Source: Kaistella soli
GTDB lineage: Bacteria; Bacteroidota; Bacteroidia; Flavobacteriales; Weeksellaceae
Assembly: GCF_019038595.1 (NCBI RefSeq)
Contig: NZ_JAHOPF010000004.1
Location: forward strand, 253,747 to 317,746
Reading direction: 5' to 3'
Length of the DNA: 64,000 nt
Position numbers and translations under genes: made by a program. Shown in pieces: positions 16,990 through 26,493 of the stretch. The stretch's first letter is position 1. Every line of letters begins with the position of its first letter. The notes beneath the pieces are model-generated. The model did no database searches and was not told the DNA's origin. It was given only the letters and a program-made list of their open reading frames with translations.

Positions 16990-18336
16990 TTAAAAAAGAT
17001 GCTCATGAAAATCCTCAATTTTACTTACTTCCACAATAGTGATCCCGAATTTCTTTTTAGGGATTTTATTTAAGTTCGAAACAAAAATCTTTTCATAGCC
17101 CAGCTTTTCAGCTTCCGAAATCCGCTGTTCGATCTGCGAAACCGGACGGATTTCTCCGCTCAGACCAATCTCACCCGCAAAGCAGAAATGCTCAGAGATC
17201 GCAATATCTTCATTGCTCGATAAAATGGAAGCCACGACAGCCAGATCAAGTGCCGGATCGTCGGTTTTTATACCACCTGTTATATTAAGGAAAACATCTT
17301 TCGCACCCAACTGAAAGCCCGCCCGCTTTTCCAGAACCGCCAAAAGCATATTGACTCTTTTCGAGTCGAAACCTGTGCAGCTTCTTTGCGGAGTTCCGTA
17401 CACTGCCGAACTTACCAAAGCCTGAATTTCGATAAGCATAGGGCGGTTTCCTTCCAGCGTTACCGCGACAGAATTCCCCGAGAGTTCTTCAAATTTCTTG
17501 GTAATGAGAATCTCGGAAGGATTTTTAATCTCCTTCAAACCCTGGGAAACCATTTCATAAATTCCAATCTCCGCGGTAGATCCGAAACGGTTTTTGTTGG
17601 CCCTTAATAATCTGAAAAGGTGATTCCGGTCGCCGTCGAAATTAAGAACAACATCTACCATGTGTTCCAAAACTTTCGGTCCCGCGATTTGGCCGTCTTT
17701 AGTAATATGTCCCACTAAAAAAACCGGCGTATTGCTGTCTTTCGCGTATTTGATGATTTCGTTGGAGCATTCGCGGATTTGGGAAACCGTGCCCGGCGAA
17801 CTTTCAATCAGCTGGCTCTGAAGCGTTTGAATCGAATCAATAATTACAAAATCAGGCTTCAGTTTTTTAGCTTCATGCAGAATCTTTTCAACGGAAGTTT
17901 CAGTAAAAAGATAACAGTGCGGATTCTGCAGTTCAGTCAGCCGGTCAGCACGCATCTTAATCTGCGATGCGCTTTCTTCACCCGAAACATAAAGAATCTT
18001 CTTCTTCATTTTCAGGGCGAGCTGCAGCAGTAAGGTAGATTTCCCGATACCGGGTTCACCGCCGATTAAAGTAACAGAACCCAGAACAATCCCTCCGCCC
18101 AATACTCTGTTCAGCTCTTCAGAAGGAGTACTGATGCGCGGTTCTTCGTGGGTTTCCACTTCAATAATATTGATGATGTGCTGTTTGGAACGTTCAGAAA
18201 AACTTTTCGTTGGAGATTTCTCCACGATTTCTTCTATCAAAGTATTCCATTCGCCGCAGTTTTTGCACTGTCCGAGCCACTGCGGATATTGCGACCCGCA
18301 GTTCTGACAGAAATATGCCGTTTTCACTTTTGCCAT
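16990..18336 (-). CDS. radA: DNA repair protein RadA
   Basis: RecA-related branch-migration ATPase that processes recombination intermediates. Domains in order: a four-Cys zinc finger (CQNCGSQYPQWLGQCKNCGEW, residues 10-30), an ATPase core with Walker A GEPGIGKST, Walker B FVIIDSIQ, the RadA-specific KNRFG motif, and a C-terminal Lon-protease-like domain (LNITGGIKTDDPALDLAVVA). The 448-residue length is standard. It is followed by acpH on the same strand. Confidence 0.97.
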   Translation of the reverse strand: MAKVKTAYFCQNCGSQYPQWLGQCKNCGEWNTLIEEIVEKSPTKSFSERSKQHIINIIEVETHEEPRISTPSEELNRVLGGGIVLGSVTLIGGEPGIGKSTLLLQLALKMKKKILYVSGEESASQIKMRADRLTELQNPHCYLFTETSVEKILHEAKKLKPDFVIIDSIQTLQSQLIESSPGTVSQIRECSNEIIKYAKDSNTPVFLVGHITKDGQIAGPKVLEHMVDVVLNFDGDRNHLFRLLRANKNRFGSTAEIGIYEMVSQGLKEIKNPSEILITKKFEELSGNSVAVTLEGNRPMLIEIQALVSSAVYGTPQRSCTGFDSKRVNMLLAVLEKRAGFQLGAKDVFLNITGGIKTDDPALDLAVVASILSSNEDIAISEHFCFAGEIGLSGEIRPVSQIEQRISEAEKLGYEKIFVSNLNKIPKKKFGITIVEVSKIEDFHEHLF

Positions 18337-18420
18337 CCTGCGAATTTCCTGAAAAATTTTGAAACTTTGGGAGTTTTAGTTGGATGAATTTAGTTTTTAA
18401 AAGCAGAAAACAACTGCCTC

Positions 18421-18498
18421 TTCCGGAAATCCGTCCCGCTCTCCGCTATATCTTTTTCTTTTTTACAAAGAAAAAGGATGCCGCTGCGATCGGGGCTA
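18421..18498. repeat. Large imperfect palindrome, possible dispersed REP-like element
   Basis: An inner perfect stem (CTTTTTCTTT...AAAGAAAAAG, about 18453-18477) is nested in outer GC-rich arms (18431-18451 and 18477-18497) that are imperfect inverted repeats of each other. The GC-rich arms stand out from the AT-rich surroundings. I recall similar palindromes scattered in flavobacterial intergenic regions, but cannot confirm this without a search. It separates radA and pyrG, which diverge. A short ORF runs across it but has no independent support. Confidence 0.6.
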
Positions 18499-18565
18499 TA
18501 ATGAAGGTTCTGCACACTCCGAAATATTTAATCTTCCTTTATTTGCCTTGTCTTTCAAAATCACT

Positions 18566-18573
18566 TAACTTTG
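18566..18573 (+). promoter_or_regulatory. Bacteroidota -7 box (TAACTTTG) for pyrG
   Basis: A perfect TAnnTTTG 15 bp before ATG 18589. It overlaps the longer TTG-initiated frame at 18571, which rules that start out. Confidence 0.8.
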
Positions 18574-18588
18574 CACAAACCTAATCTA

Positions 18589-20196
18589 ATGAGTAAAAAG
18601 AACACGAAATACATCTTCGTTACAGGAGGTGTTACTTCATCTTTGGGAAAGGGAATTGTATCCGCTTCTTTGGGACTTCTTCTAAAATCCCGCGGTTTCA
18701 ATGTCACCATTCAGAAACTTGATCCCTATATCAACATCGACCCCGGAACATTAAATCCTTATGAACATGGCGAATGTTATGTAACCGAAGACGGTGCTGA
18801 AACTGATTTGGATTTGGGACACTACGAAAGATTCCTCAACTCATCAACTTCTCAAAACAATAACGTTACAACCGGTAAAATTTATCAGACCGTTATTGAA
18901 AAAGAAAGAAAAGGAGATTTCCTCGGAAAAACGGTACAGGTCATTCCGCACATCACCAACGAAATCAAAAGAAGGATTAAAATTCTGGCAAAACAGAATT
19001 ATGACATCATCATCACCGAAATCGGTGGAACCGTCGGCGATATCGAATCTCTTCCTTATATAGAAAGTGTAAGACAGCTGAAATGGGAACTGGGAGAAAA
19101 CAATTCCATGGTTATTCATCTCACTTTGCTTCCTTATCTCGCGGCAAGCGGCGAACTGAAAACTAAACCTTCCCAGCATTCCGTGCGCCAGCTGATGGAA
19201 TCGGGAATTCAGGCGGACGTTCTGGTATGCAGAACCGAGCATAAAATCCCCAAAGAACAGCGTGCAAAACTTGCGCAGTTCTGTAATGTATCTCTTGAAA
19301 ATGTTATTGAATGTAAAGATTTGGATACCATTTATGAAGTTCCGCTTTATCTTCAGAAACAGAATTTTGATGATGTTGTACTGAAGGAACTTAATTTAAA
19401 GTCTGATAAAGATGCTGATTTAAAAGACTGGAAAAACTTCTTAAAAAGATATCAAAACCCTAAGAAATCTGTAGAAATTGCTTTGGTTGGAAAATATGTT
19501 TCACTTCAGGATTCTTACAAATCCATTGCCGAAGCTTTTATTCATGCAGGTGCAGATCTGGAAACCGAAGTGCGTATCAGATGGGTTTACAGTGGTGATA
19601 TTAATGAAGAAAACGCTAAGGAAACCTTCAAAGGAATTGACGGAATGCTGATTGCCCCAGGTTTTGGAGACCGTGGAATTGAAGGTAAAATTTCAGCCGC
19701 AAAATATGCCCGTGAAAACAATATCCCGTTATTGGGAATCTGTCTGGGAATGCAGATCATGACCATAGAATTTGCGCGCAATATTTTAGGTTACAGGAAA
19801 GCCAATTCAATGGAGTTTGACACTTCAACGCCAGATCCTGTAATTTCTATCATGGAAGAACAGAAAAATGTAGTGGAAAAGGGAGGTACAATGAGACTCG
19901 GAGCGTGGAAATGCACCTTAAAACCAAATTCTAAACTGCACGAAATTTACGGAACGAAAAATATTTCTGAGAGACACCGTCACCGCTACGAATTCAATTC
20001 AGAATACAAAGACGAGTTTGAAAGAAACGGTTTGATGCCAACAGGCTTTAATCCGGAAACCGGTTTGGTAGAAACCCTGGAACTGAAAAACCATCCTTTT
20101 TATATCGGTGTACAGTATCACCCCGAATACAAAAGCACAGTAGCTTCCCCGCATCCTTTATTCAAAGCCCTGATAAAGGCAGCAGGTAAAAAATAA
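18589..20196 (+). CDS. pyrG: CTP synthase
   Basis: Converts UTP to CTP using glutamine and ATP. The N-terminal synthetase domain begins KYIFVTGGVTSSLGKGIVSA (P-loop like) with the Mg/UTP site DPYINIDPGT. The C-terminal class I glutamine amidotransferase has LLGICLGMQ (nucleophile Cys) and QYHPEYKS (His/Glu). The start ATG 18589 gives 535 residues, the usual length, and is consistent with the promoter box. It ends in a clear terminator before yidC. Confidence 0.98.
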   Translation: MSKKNTKYIFVTGGVTSSLGKGIVSASLGLLLKSRGFNVTIQKLDPYINIDPGTLNPYEHGECYVTEDGAETDLDLGHYERFLNSSTSQNNNVTTGKIYQTVIEKERKGDFLGKTVQVIPHITNEIKRRIKILAKQNYDIIITEIGGTVGDIESLPYIESVRQLKWELGENNSMVIHLTLLPYLAASGELKTKPSQHSVRQLMESGIQADVLVCRTEHKIPKEQRAKLAQFCNVSLENVIECKDLDTIYEVPLYLQKQNFDDVVLKELNLKSDKDADLKDWKNFLKRYQNPKKSVEIALVGKYVSLQDSYKSIAEAFIHAGADLETEVRIRWVYSGDINEENAKETFKGIDGMLIAPGFGDRGIEGKISAAKYARENNIPLLGICLGMQIMTIEFARNILGYRKANSMEFDTSTPDPVISIMEEQKNVVEKGGTMRLGAWKCTLKPNSKLHEIYGTKNISERHRHRYEFNSEYKDEFERNGLMPTGFNPETGLVETLELKNHPFYIGVQYHPEYKSTVASPHPLFKALIKAAGKK

Positions 20197-20202
20197 ACTG
20201 AG

Positions 20203-20240
20203 GAGATAAAAGACATTGTGTTTTTTATCTCTTTGTTTTT
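20203..20240 (+). terminator. Rho-independent terminator of pyrG
   Basis: The stem GAGATAAAA/TTTTATCTC (20203-20211/20223-20231) is followed by TTTGTTTTT. Confidence 0.85.
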
Positions 20241-20281
20241 AAATGAAGCGACAAAAAATTCTTCATTGGCAAAAAAATGAG

Positions 20282-20289
20282 TATTTTTG
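20282..20289 (+). promoter_or_regulatory. Bacteroidota -7 box (TATTTTTG) for yidC
   Basis: A perfect TAnnTTTG about 70 bp before the yidC ATG. The distance implies a leader of about 60 nt. Confidence 0.6.
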
Positions 20290-20359
20290 TCAGCCAAAAT
20301 TAAAAGGAATGAATTTTGAGAAAAATTCTGCCTAACCATCAAATAATCAATAAAAAAAG

Positions 20360-22174
20360 ATGCAGCAAAATAACGGTTTAGATAAAAATCAAATTATAAG
20401 TTTCGCCCTGTTTTCCCTTATTCTTATTGGCGCTATGTTTTATTTCCAAAACAAGCAGGCTAAAGAGCAGGCATTGAAAGACGCTGAAAACAAGGGAAAA
20501 GTCACCCAAACAGTTAACGCAAACAATACAAAACCGGCTATTGTCACCAATCTGAACGACAGTGTGAAAACCACTTCCATTCAGCAGGTCGCGTTAAAAA
20601 ACAAAGAACTTACTTTGGCAATTTCTACTTTGGGCGGACAGATTTCTACCGTTCAGCTGAACGAATACAAAGCTTACAATGCGAAAACCGACAAAAACGA
20701 CAAGGAGCTTTTGATTTTCGATAAAAACAATTCGACCTACGGGTTTCAGTTTAAAGACAAAACCGGAAAAACTTTTAATACCAAAGATCTGGTTTTCACC
20801 CCGACACAGAATGGCAATACAGTGACCATGCAGGCGAATGCAAACGGGGCGATCATCCAGTTCATTTATACTTTGATGGATAAATATACGGTTGATTTTA
20901 ATGTGAAAACTCAGGGATTGGCGCAAATTGTTTCTGATTCTAAAGCAAACTTCGTTTGGGATTTCAATGTAAGGGAAATGGAAAAAGGCCGTGCCCAGGA
21001 ACAGACCCACACTGAATTCAATTATACTTTCAATAATTTTAAAAGTTTCGATTATGACGGCAGAACCAGCATGGACGAGCCGGACGAAACACTGAACTGG
21101 CTTGCGGTAAAACAGCAGTTTTTCTCCGCGGTGATCGAGCCTCAGCATGGTTTCAAAAACTCACACGGTTCTCAGGAAATGATTGAGGAAGGTGAGTTCC
21201 TGAAAAAATTCAATTATAATGGCCAGGTAGATTTGGCTGGAAATGAGCTTAACCAAAATTTCAAATGGTATTTTATGCCGCTTGATTTGCCTTTGCTTAA
21301 ATCTTATGACAAAAATTTCGATGAACTGCTTCCTTTAGGATGGTCATTTATCGGAAGCCTGAACAGATGGTTTTTCATCCCAATGTATAATCTTATTTCA
21401 AGTTGGGGATTGGCTGCAGGCTGGGTTATATTCTTAATGACGATTATTGTGAAAATCATTTTGTCCCCGGTAATGTTCAAACAGCACAAACTGAGTGCAA
21501 TGATGCGGGTAATCCGTCCGGAAATTGACGAAGTGAATGCCAAATATAAGGATGCGGATCCTATGAAAAAGCAGCAGGAAACCATGGCTGTTTACAGGAA
21601 GGCCGGCGTAAACCAAATGGCGGGCTGTCTTCCGGCACTGCTTCAGATTCCTATTTTCTATGCGCTGTTCCGCTTCTTCCCGAACATGATCGACCTTAGA
21701 GGAAAAAGTTTCTGGTTCGCGAAAGATTTAACAGCTTATGACGACGTTATCAAATTGCCTTTCCATGTGCCGTTTTTAGGAGAGCACCTGAGTATTTTTG
21801 CCATTGCATGTACCGTTGTGATTCTGATATATACGGTGATGACTTCCGGTAACATTCAGCAGCCACAGCAGGAAGGGATGCCGAATATGAAAGTGCTGAT
21901 GTACATCTTCCCGATTACTTTCCTATTCTTTCTGAATACTTCAGCATCAGGACTTTCATGGTACTATTTCGTATCGAATGCGATTAACATCTTAATCATC
22001 CTTGTCATCAAATACTGGATTCTGGATGAGAAAAAGATTCACGCACAAATTCAGGCGAACAAACAGAAAGAGCCAAAAAAAGAAGGCAAGTTCCAGAAAA
22101 GAATGCGTGAGATGATGGAAAAAGCGCAGGAACAGCAAAAAATGCAGCAGCAGCAAACCGGTAAGAAAAAATAA
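20360..22174 (+). CDS. yidC: Membrane protein insertase YidC
   Basis: Inserts and folds inner-membrane proteins alone or with SecYEG. A first transmembrane helix (about residues 11-27) precedes a large periplasmic beta domain (about 70-330). The conserved insertase domain then holds five membrane segments, including WGLAAGWVIFLMTIIVKIILSPV, GCLPALLQIPIFYALFRFFP and a cytoplasmic hairpin with MKKQQETMAVYRKAGVN. The C-terminal tail is basic and Gln-rich (KEPKKEGKFQKRMRE..., QQKMQQQQ), typical of ribosome contact. The 604-residue length is standard for Bacteroidota. Confidence 0.97.
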   Translation: MQQNNGLDKNQIISFALFSLILIGAMFYFQNKQAKEQALKDAENKGKVTQTVNANNTKPAIVTNLNDSVKTTSIQQVALKNKELTLAISTLGGQISTVQLNEYKAYNAKTDKNDKELLIFDKNNSTYGFQFKDKTGKTFNTKDLVFTPTQNGNTVTMQANANGAIIQFIYTLMDKYTVDFNVKTQGLAQIVSDSKANFVWDFNVREMEKGRAQEQTHTEFNYTFNNFKSFDYDGRTSMDEPDETLNWLAVKQQFFSAVIEPQHGFKNSHGSQEMIEEGEFLKKFNYNGQVDLAGNELNQNFKWYFMPLDLPLLKSYDKNFDELLPLGWSFIGSLNRWFFIPMYNLISSWGLAAGWVIFLMTIIVKIILSPVMFKQHKLSAMMRVIRPEIDEVNAKYKDADPMKKQQETMAVYRKAGVNQMAGCLPALLQIPIFYALFRFFPNMIDLRGKSFWFAKDLTAYDDVIKLPFHVPFLGEHLSIFAIACTVVILIYTVMTSGNIQQPQQEGMPNMKVLMYIFPITFLFFLNTSASGLSWYYFVSNAINILIILVIKYWILDEKKIHAQIQANKQKEPKKEGKFQKRMREMMEKAQEQQKMQQQQTGKKK

Positions 22175-22194
22175 AAACAGCTCTAATATAATAG

Positions 22195-22228
22195 AAAAAG
22201 CGGAAATTGAATTTCCGCTTTTTTTTAT
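22195..22228 (+). terminator. Rho-independent terminator of yidC
   Basis: A 13-bp stem AAAAAGCGGAAAT / ATTTCCGCTTTTT (22195-22207/22211-22223) followed by T residues. Confidence 0.9.
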
Positions 22229-22349
22229 GCCGTTACCAAACCCTTTAATAAAATCCGTTGTTGGTATTGAAAAAAATCTTGCTATCGGATTATTAGTTTT
22301 GTAAAGAAACGATATTCCACTAACGAATTAAATGCTCAAACTACTATGC

Positions 22350-22946
22350 TTAAACTTCATTCATCGTATAATCCAATCTGAAAGATTTTCGGTGATGAAC
22401 TGTTGGCCCAAACTCATTGAGTGCATCCCGGTGCATTTTCGTGGCGTACCCCATATTGGTACTCCAGCCGTATTGAGGAAATTCTTCGTGAAGTTTTATC
22501 ATCAGCTGATCCCTGTAATTTTTTGCCAAAACAGAAGCAGCAGCAATCGAAAGCAGTTTTTCGTCTCCTTTTACAATGCAGTGATGCGGAATTGACGGAT
22601 AAGGATGAAACCTGTTACCGTCAACCAGAATAAGTTCCGGACGCACCTTTAACTGATCCAACGCTAAATGCATTGCATGAATGCTTGCATTGAGAATATT
22701 ATGCTCATCAATATATTGGGGAGAAAGTTCAGCAACAGCATATTCTTTTACATTGCTTTTTATGTATTCATCAAGATAAAGACGGGTCTTTAGTGTTAAT
22801 TTCTTAGAATCATCTACCAAATTTTGGACAAAAGTTTCATCAATAATCACCGCAGCTGCAACTACAGGTCCGCAAAGGCATCCTCTTCCTACCTCATCGC
22901 AGCCCGCTTCAATATATTGTTCCGACCATTTTTTTAATAATTCCAT
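22350..22946 (-). CDS. rnhB: Ribonuclease HII
   Basis: Removes RNA from RNA/DNA hybrids and single ribonucleotides from DNA. The signature EAGCDEVGRGCLCGPVVAAA carries the catalytic Asp-Glu pair. ILVDGNRFHP contributes the next Asp and SIAAASVLAKNYRD the last. I use ATG 22946 (198 aa) rather than the longer frame from 22997, because the family starts at MELLKKW. Convergent with yidC. Confidence 0.96.
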   Translation of the reverse strand: MELLKKWSEQYIEAGCDEVGRGCLCGPVVAAAVIIDETFVQNLVDDSKKLTLKTRLYLDEYIKSNVKEYAVAELSPQYIDEHNILNASIHAMHLALDQLKVRPELILVDGNRFHPYPSIPHHCIVKGDEKLLSIAAASVLAKNYRDQLMIKLHEEFPQYGWSTNMGYATKMHRDALNEFGPTVHHRKSFRLDYTMNEV

Positions 22947-23458
22947 ACCGCAGACACTCAATACTGAGCAAAAATTTGTAATGCGGTAAAAATACAAACT
23001 TTCAGAAACAAAACAGGGATTATTTTTATAGCTTTATTTTATTAATTATTCCAGATCCGTTTTATAAACTCTAAAATACTACACAAACAACCGTTTTATA
23101 AGTTCACTTTCTTTCAATCTTTTTGGGAAACATCCAACATTCCTTCTTAAAAAATAAGACTATTATTCACAGACTTTCCAACAAGAAAAAGGAATTTTCA
23201 ACAACAGTTGAATTAACTTAATTTAACTTAATTTTTCTTATAATATTATTACAAAAATGGCTTAAAAAAAGATTATAATTTGCTTATATCGTAAATTTTA
23301 AAATAAAACTATCAAAAAAAGAGGTCATATTTTGATAAATCAACACAATAGGGTTATTTATTGCTTAAAACACACCTAAAAATCGCATTTATTATATTAT
23401 TAAGAAATAATTAACAAAATGTTTGGTCATATTGTGAAAGTTTTGCACTTTTGCTCCA
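22947..23458. other. AT-rich 510-bp intergenic region upstream of the first susC
   Basis: No gene is visible. The region is very AT-rich and contains two copies of CCGTTTTATAA (about 23057-23067 and 23091-23101), a tandem AACTTAATTT repeat (about 23214-23232) and no perfect TAnnTTTG box except the near match at the susC end. The length and repeats suggest a regulated control region for the nutrient-uptake operon rather than filler. Confidence 0.55.
23446..23453 (+). promoter_or_regulatory. Candidate -7 box (CACTTTTG) for first susC
   Basis: Seven of eight positions match TAnnTTTG, with C in place of the first T. The second susC has the same deviation (CATATTTG) at the same distance, 25 bp from its T...G end to the susC ATG, which supports a functional role. 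Confidence 0.55.
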
Positions 23459-23482
23459 ATGAAAAAATTTAATTTGATATGA
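23459..23482 (+). promoter_or_regulatory. Seven-codon leader micro-ORF (MKKFNLI) overlapping susC start, copy 1
   Basis: ATG-AAA-AAA-TTT-AAT-TTG-ATA-TGA: the stop overlaps the susC ATG as ATGA. The same 24 bases precede the second susC at 28211. The predicted transcript start is at or just before this ATG, so it would be read as a leaderless mini-ORF or simply serve as an A/T-rich ribosome-loading leader. Translation is unproven. Confidence 0.4.
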
Positions 23483-26469
23483 AGAAACTAACAACAAGCG
23501 TTTTAGCTGTAGTTCTAACCTCATCATTTGCTTTGGTAAGTGCTCAAAAGAGGGACACAGTTAAAACACAAAACATTGACGAGGTAATTGTTACCGGAGC
23601 TTTGGGTATTAAAAAAACAGCTGACGCGGTAACATCCGCACAACAGATAGTCTCAGCTGACCAACTGAATCAGGCAAGCAACCCAAATGCCGTGCAGGCT
23701 TTGGCAGGAAAAGTAGCCGGTTTACAGATTAACCTGTCCAACAGTTCTGTTAATTCCAGCAACACCATCCAACTGAGAGGTTTACGTAGTATATCCGGGG
23801 GTAATGAGGCGCTGGTTGTTATTGACAATGTTATTTCATCCGCAACTGCACTACAAACACTTCCTACTGATATTATTGAATCCATCAACGTAATTAAAGG
23901 TGCTCAAGGGGCAGCGCTTTACGGTTCAGATGGAGTGAACGGTGTTGTAGTTGTAACAACCAAACAAGGTGCAAAAAACAAACTTTCAGTTATTTATGAT
24001 GGAAGTGTGGATTTTGAATCTACAGCTTTTGTTCCTAAAAGGCAGACCAAATATGGCCAAGGTTGGTACAATAGCCATGACCAATATGAAAACGGAGCTT
24101 GGGGACCAGCATTTGACGGTACTACAAATGCATACGGTTTACCTATGTATGACTTTAATAATGATGGTGTTATCAGTTTAAATGGTATCGGTTGGGGATC
24201 AGACACTCCTTTCACAGGCGATAACCAGGCTGCAATCATCAGACCATACTCTGCAAGACCAGATGAGGTTAAAAACTTTTTCAAAACAGGTACTACGTTC
24301 AGCAATGGGGTAACCTTAAACGCAGGAAACGAAGGAAAATACGCCTTGCTAAATTTGAAAAATGTGGAAAGAGATTTTATCATTGACGGCGACAAATCCA
24401 GTATTACTTCATTCTTATTTAAAGGAGGAGCAAAAGTAGGCAAGTTTTCATTTGACGGTGGTATTAACTTCATGAGAACTACGTTTTCGCAAACCGCACA
24501 AATGTATGATGAAACTACAAATGATTCATTATACTGGGGTTTAATGCAATCATCTCCTGACATCCCAATTACAGCTTACAAGGATTACCCGGATAATGCA
24601 TTTGCATGGAATATCTACTATCAGAATCCTTACTGGAAAATGAAGCACCAGCGTCAGGATTACAAAAGAGATTTCTACAATGCAACTATGGGAGTTGGCT
24701 ATGAAATTAATGATCACATCAACGCAAAATACACGGCGAACGTACAGCAATCATTCTCCACGTCAACGAGCCACAGAGATGCCTGGAGAGGAACCAATTA
24801 TAATGGTGCGGGTGCAGGTGCACTAAAAGCTATTACTTCTGTGTTATTCCTGGATGACCGTCAATCATTTGATTACTATGGTGATTTAATGGTGAATTTC
24901 AACTATGATTTGACCAGCGATATTAATTTAAAAGCGAATATCGGTCACAATTATCAGGATCACCGTTTGGAAAAATTGCAAAATGGAGGTGCTAACTTAG
25001 CAGTACCTGGTGTATATGTAATGACCAATGTTACCCAACCATTACCTTCCGGATCCACTGCACTTGATAATGGATCTTGGAGAAGAAATTCGCATGCAGT
25101 TTTTGCTAACTTAGATTTAGCATATAAAAACTTTCTGTTTTTGAATGCTACCGGAAGAAACGAGTGGGTTTCCCAATTACCTAAAGACAATAACTCTTAT
25201 TTCTATCCTTCTGTAGGTATTTCATTTATCCCAACTAAAGCATTCGATTTTGGAGGTGACACTCTTAACTACATGAAAATTTCAGGGAACTGGACAAGAG
25301 TAGGAAATTCAAGAGCAGTAGGCTGGTATGATATCAACAAAACAGCCGAACTTGTAGCAGGATTCCCATTAGGTGGCGTAAACTCTTACAGAAACGGAAT
25401 GGTTCAGGCTGATCCGAATATTCGTCCGGAATTCGTAACAACCAATGAAATTAACTTGGATTTAGGATTCCTTAAAGACAGAATTAAAGTAAGCGGCTCG
25501 ATCTATAAACAGGACACTAAAGATTTGCTTACTAAACAAACAACATCTAATGCTTCCGGTATTAATCAAAAATTAATTAATATCGCTAAGATTGAATCAA
25601 AAGGAGCTGAAATTAATTTAGGTCTTGTTCCATTTAAAACCCCAGATTTCAAATGGGAAATTAATGCAGGATATTCTTATAATGAGTCCATAGTAGCTGA
25701 CATTATGGAGGGTGTTGACGAAATCCCATTAGTTTCTGCAACAGCATGGGGGATTTATGCCCAAAAGGGTTCTGTTTTCCCATTAATTAAAACCTCAATG
25801 ATGCAGAGAGACAGCCAGGGTAGAATTATCATCAATGCTACCACAGGAAATCCTCTCCTTACTTCTACTTTGCAAAATGCAGGTAGCGCAGTTCCAAAGA
25901 GCATCTATAATTTCAGTACTAACATTTCCTACAAAGGATTTAAACTTGGTGCAGTAGCTGATTACAGATATGGAGCAAAAATCGTTGCAGATATCAAAAG
26001 TGGTCTAGCCTTTAATGGTGCCCTATGGGATTCTGGAGAAGTTGTTCGTGAGCAAGGTGGTTTTATCATGCCTAACTCTGTAATTTCAGACGGCCAAGGT
26101 GGATATACCCCTAATACATCAGTAAAAACCGGAGGGAATAACTACAACACTGTAAATGATTATTTCTCCAGTAATTATGCAACTTATGGTGAAAACTTGT
26201 TAGCTGGTGGCCAAGTGTTTAAACTTCGTGAAGTTTCCTTGTCTTACACATTGCCTAAAACTCTTATCACTCAATATGGACTTCAGGAAATTACTTTTGG
26301 CGTACATGCTAGAAATCCATTCCAAAAATTTGCAGATGATAACTTGAATTATGCAGACCCAGAAACCAGCTATTACTCTGGAGGAACTGCTAACGCTTTC
26401 GGTGTTGCGTCACGTACTCAGTATCCGAGCACTAAAGTTTATGGAGCTTCCGTAAATCTTAAATTCTAA
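23479..26469 (+). CDS. SusC/RagA-type TonB-linked outer-membrane transporter (first pair)
   Basis: A 996-residue 22-strand barrel transporter energised by TonB, working with a SusD lipoprotein lid to import a glycan or peptide. The signal peptide spans residues 1-22 (LTTSVLAVVLTSSFALVSA). A TonB-box-like segment (IDEVIVTGALGI) follows directly. The plug domain spans about 45-160 with ALAGKVAGLQI and QLRGLRSISGG, and the protein ends in Phe (SVNLKF), as expected for barrel assembly. There is no CarboxypepD_reg-like extension between signal peptide and plug, unlike classic SusC. It is followed after 24 bp by its SusD partner. Substrate is unknown; no glycosidase or regulator gene adjoins the pair. 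Confidence 0.93.
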   Translation: MKKLTTSVLAVVLTSSFALVSAQKRDTVKTQNIDEVIVTGALGIKKTADAVTSAQQIVSADQLNQASNPNAVQALAGKVAGLQINLSNSSVNSSNTIQLRGLRSISGGNEALVVIDNVISSATALQTLPTDIIESINVIKGAQGAALYGSDGVNGVVVVTTKQGAKNKLSVIYDGSVDFESTAFVPKRQTKYGQGWYNSHDQYENGAWGPAFDGTTNAYGLPMYDFNNDGVISLNGIGWGSDTPFTGDNQAAIIRPYSARPDEVKNFFKTGTTFSNGVTLNAGNEGKYALLNLKNVERDFIIDGDKSSITSFLFKGGAKVGKFSFDGGINFMRTTFSQTAQMYDETTNDSLYWGLMQSSPDIPITAYKDYPDNAFAWNIYYQNPYWKMKHQRQDYKRDFYNATMGVGYEINDHINAKYTANVQQSFSTSTSHRDAWRGTNYNGAGAGALKAITSVLFLDDRQSFDYYGDLMVNFNYDLTSDINLKANIGHNYQDHRLEKLQNGGANLAVPGVYVMTNVTQPLPSGSTALDNGSWRRNSHAVFANLDLAYKNFLFLNATGRNEWVSQLPKDNNSYFYPSVGISFIPTKAFDFGGDTLNYMKISGNWTRVGNSRAVGWYDINKTAELVAGFPLGGVNSYRNGMVQADPNIRPEFVTTNEINLDLGFLKDRIKVSGSIYKQDTKDLLTKQTTSNASGINQKLINIAKIESKGAEINLGLVPFKTPDFKWEINAGYSYNESIVADIMEGVDEIPLVSATAWGIYAQKGSVFPLIKTSMMQRDSQGRIIINATTGNPLLTSTLQNAGSAVPKSIYNFSTNISYKGFKLGAVADYRYGAKIVADIKSGLAFNGALWDSGEVVREQGGFIMPNSVISDGQGGYTPNTSVKTGGNNYNTVNDYFSSNYATYGENLLAGGQVFKLREVSLSYTLPKTLITQYGLQEITFGVHARNPFQKFADDNLNYADPETSYYSGGTANAFGVASRTQYPSTKVYGASVNLKF

Positions 26470-26493
26470 TTTTTTAATTTTTAAACAAACATT

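Noticed and set aside
18384-18584. 66-codon plus-strand ORF across the palindrome before pyrG
   Set aside because: It is explained by the repeat element; its end overlaps the pyrG promoter and there is no promoter or start context for it.
20594-21148. 184-codon minus-strand ORF
   Set aside because: Antisense shadow of yidC, with no family motifs.
23994-24563. 189-codon minus-strand ORF
   Set aside because: Antisense shadow of the first susC barrel.
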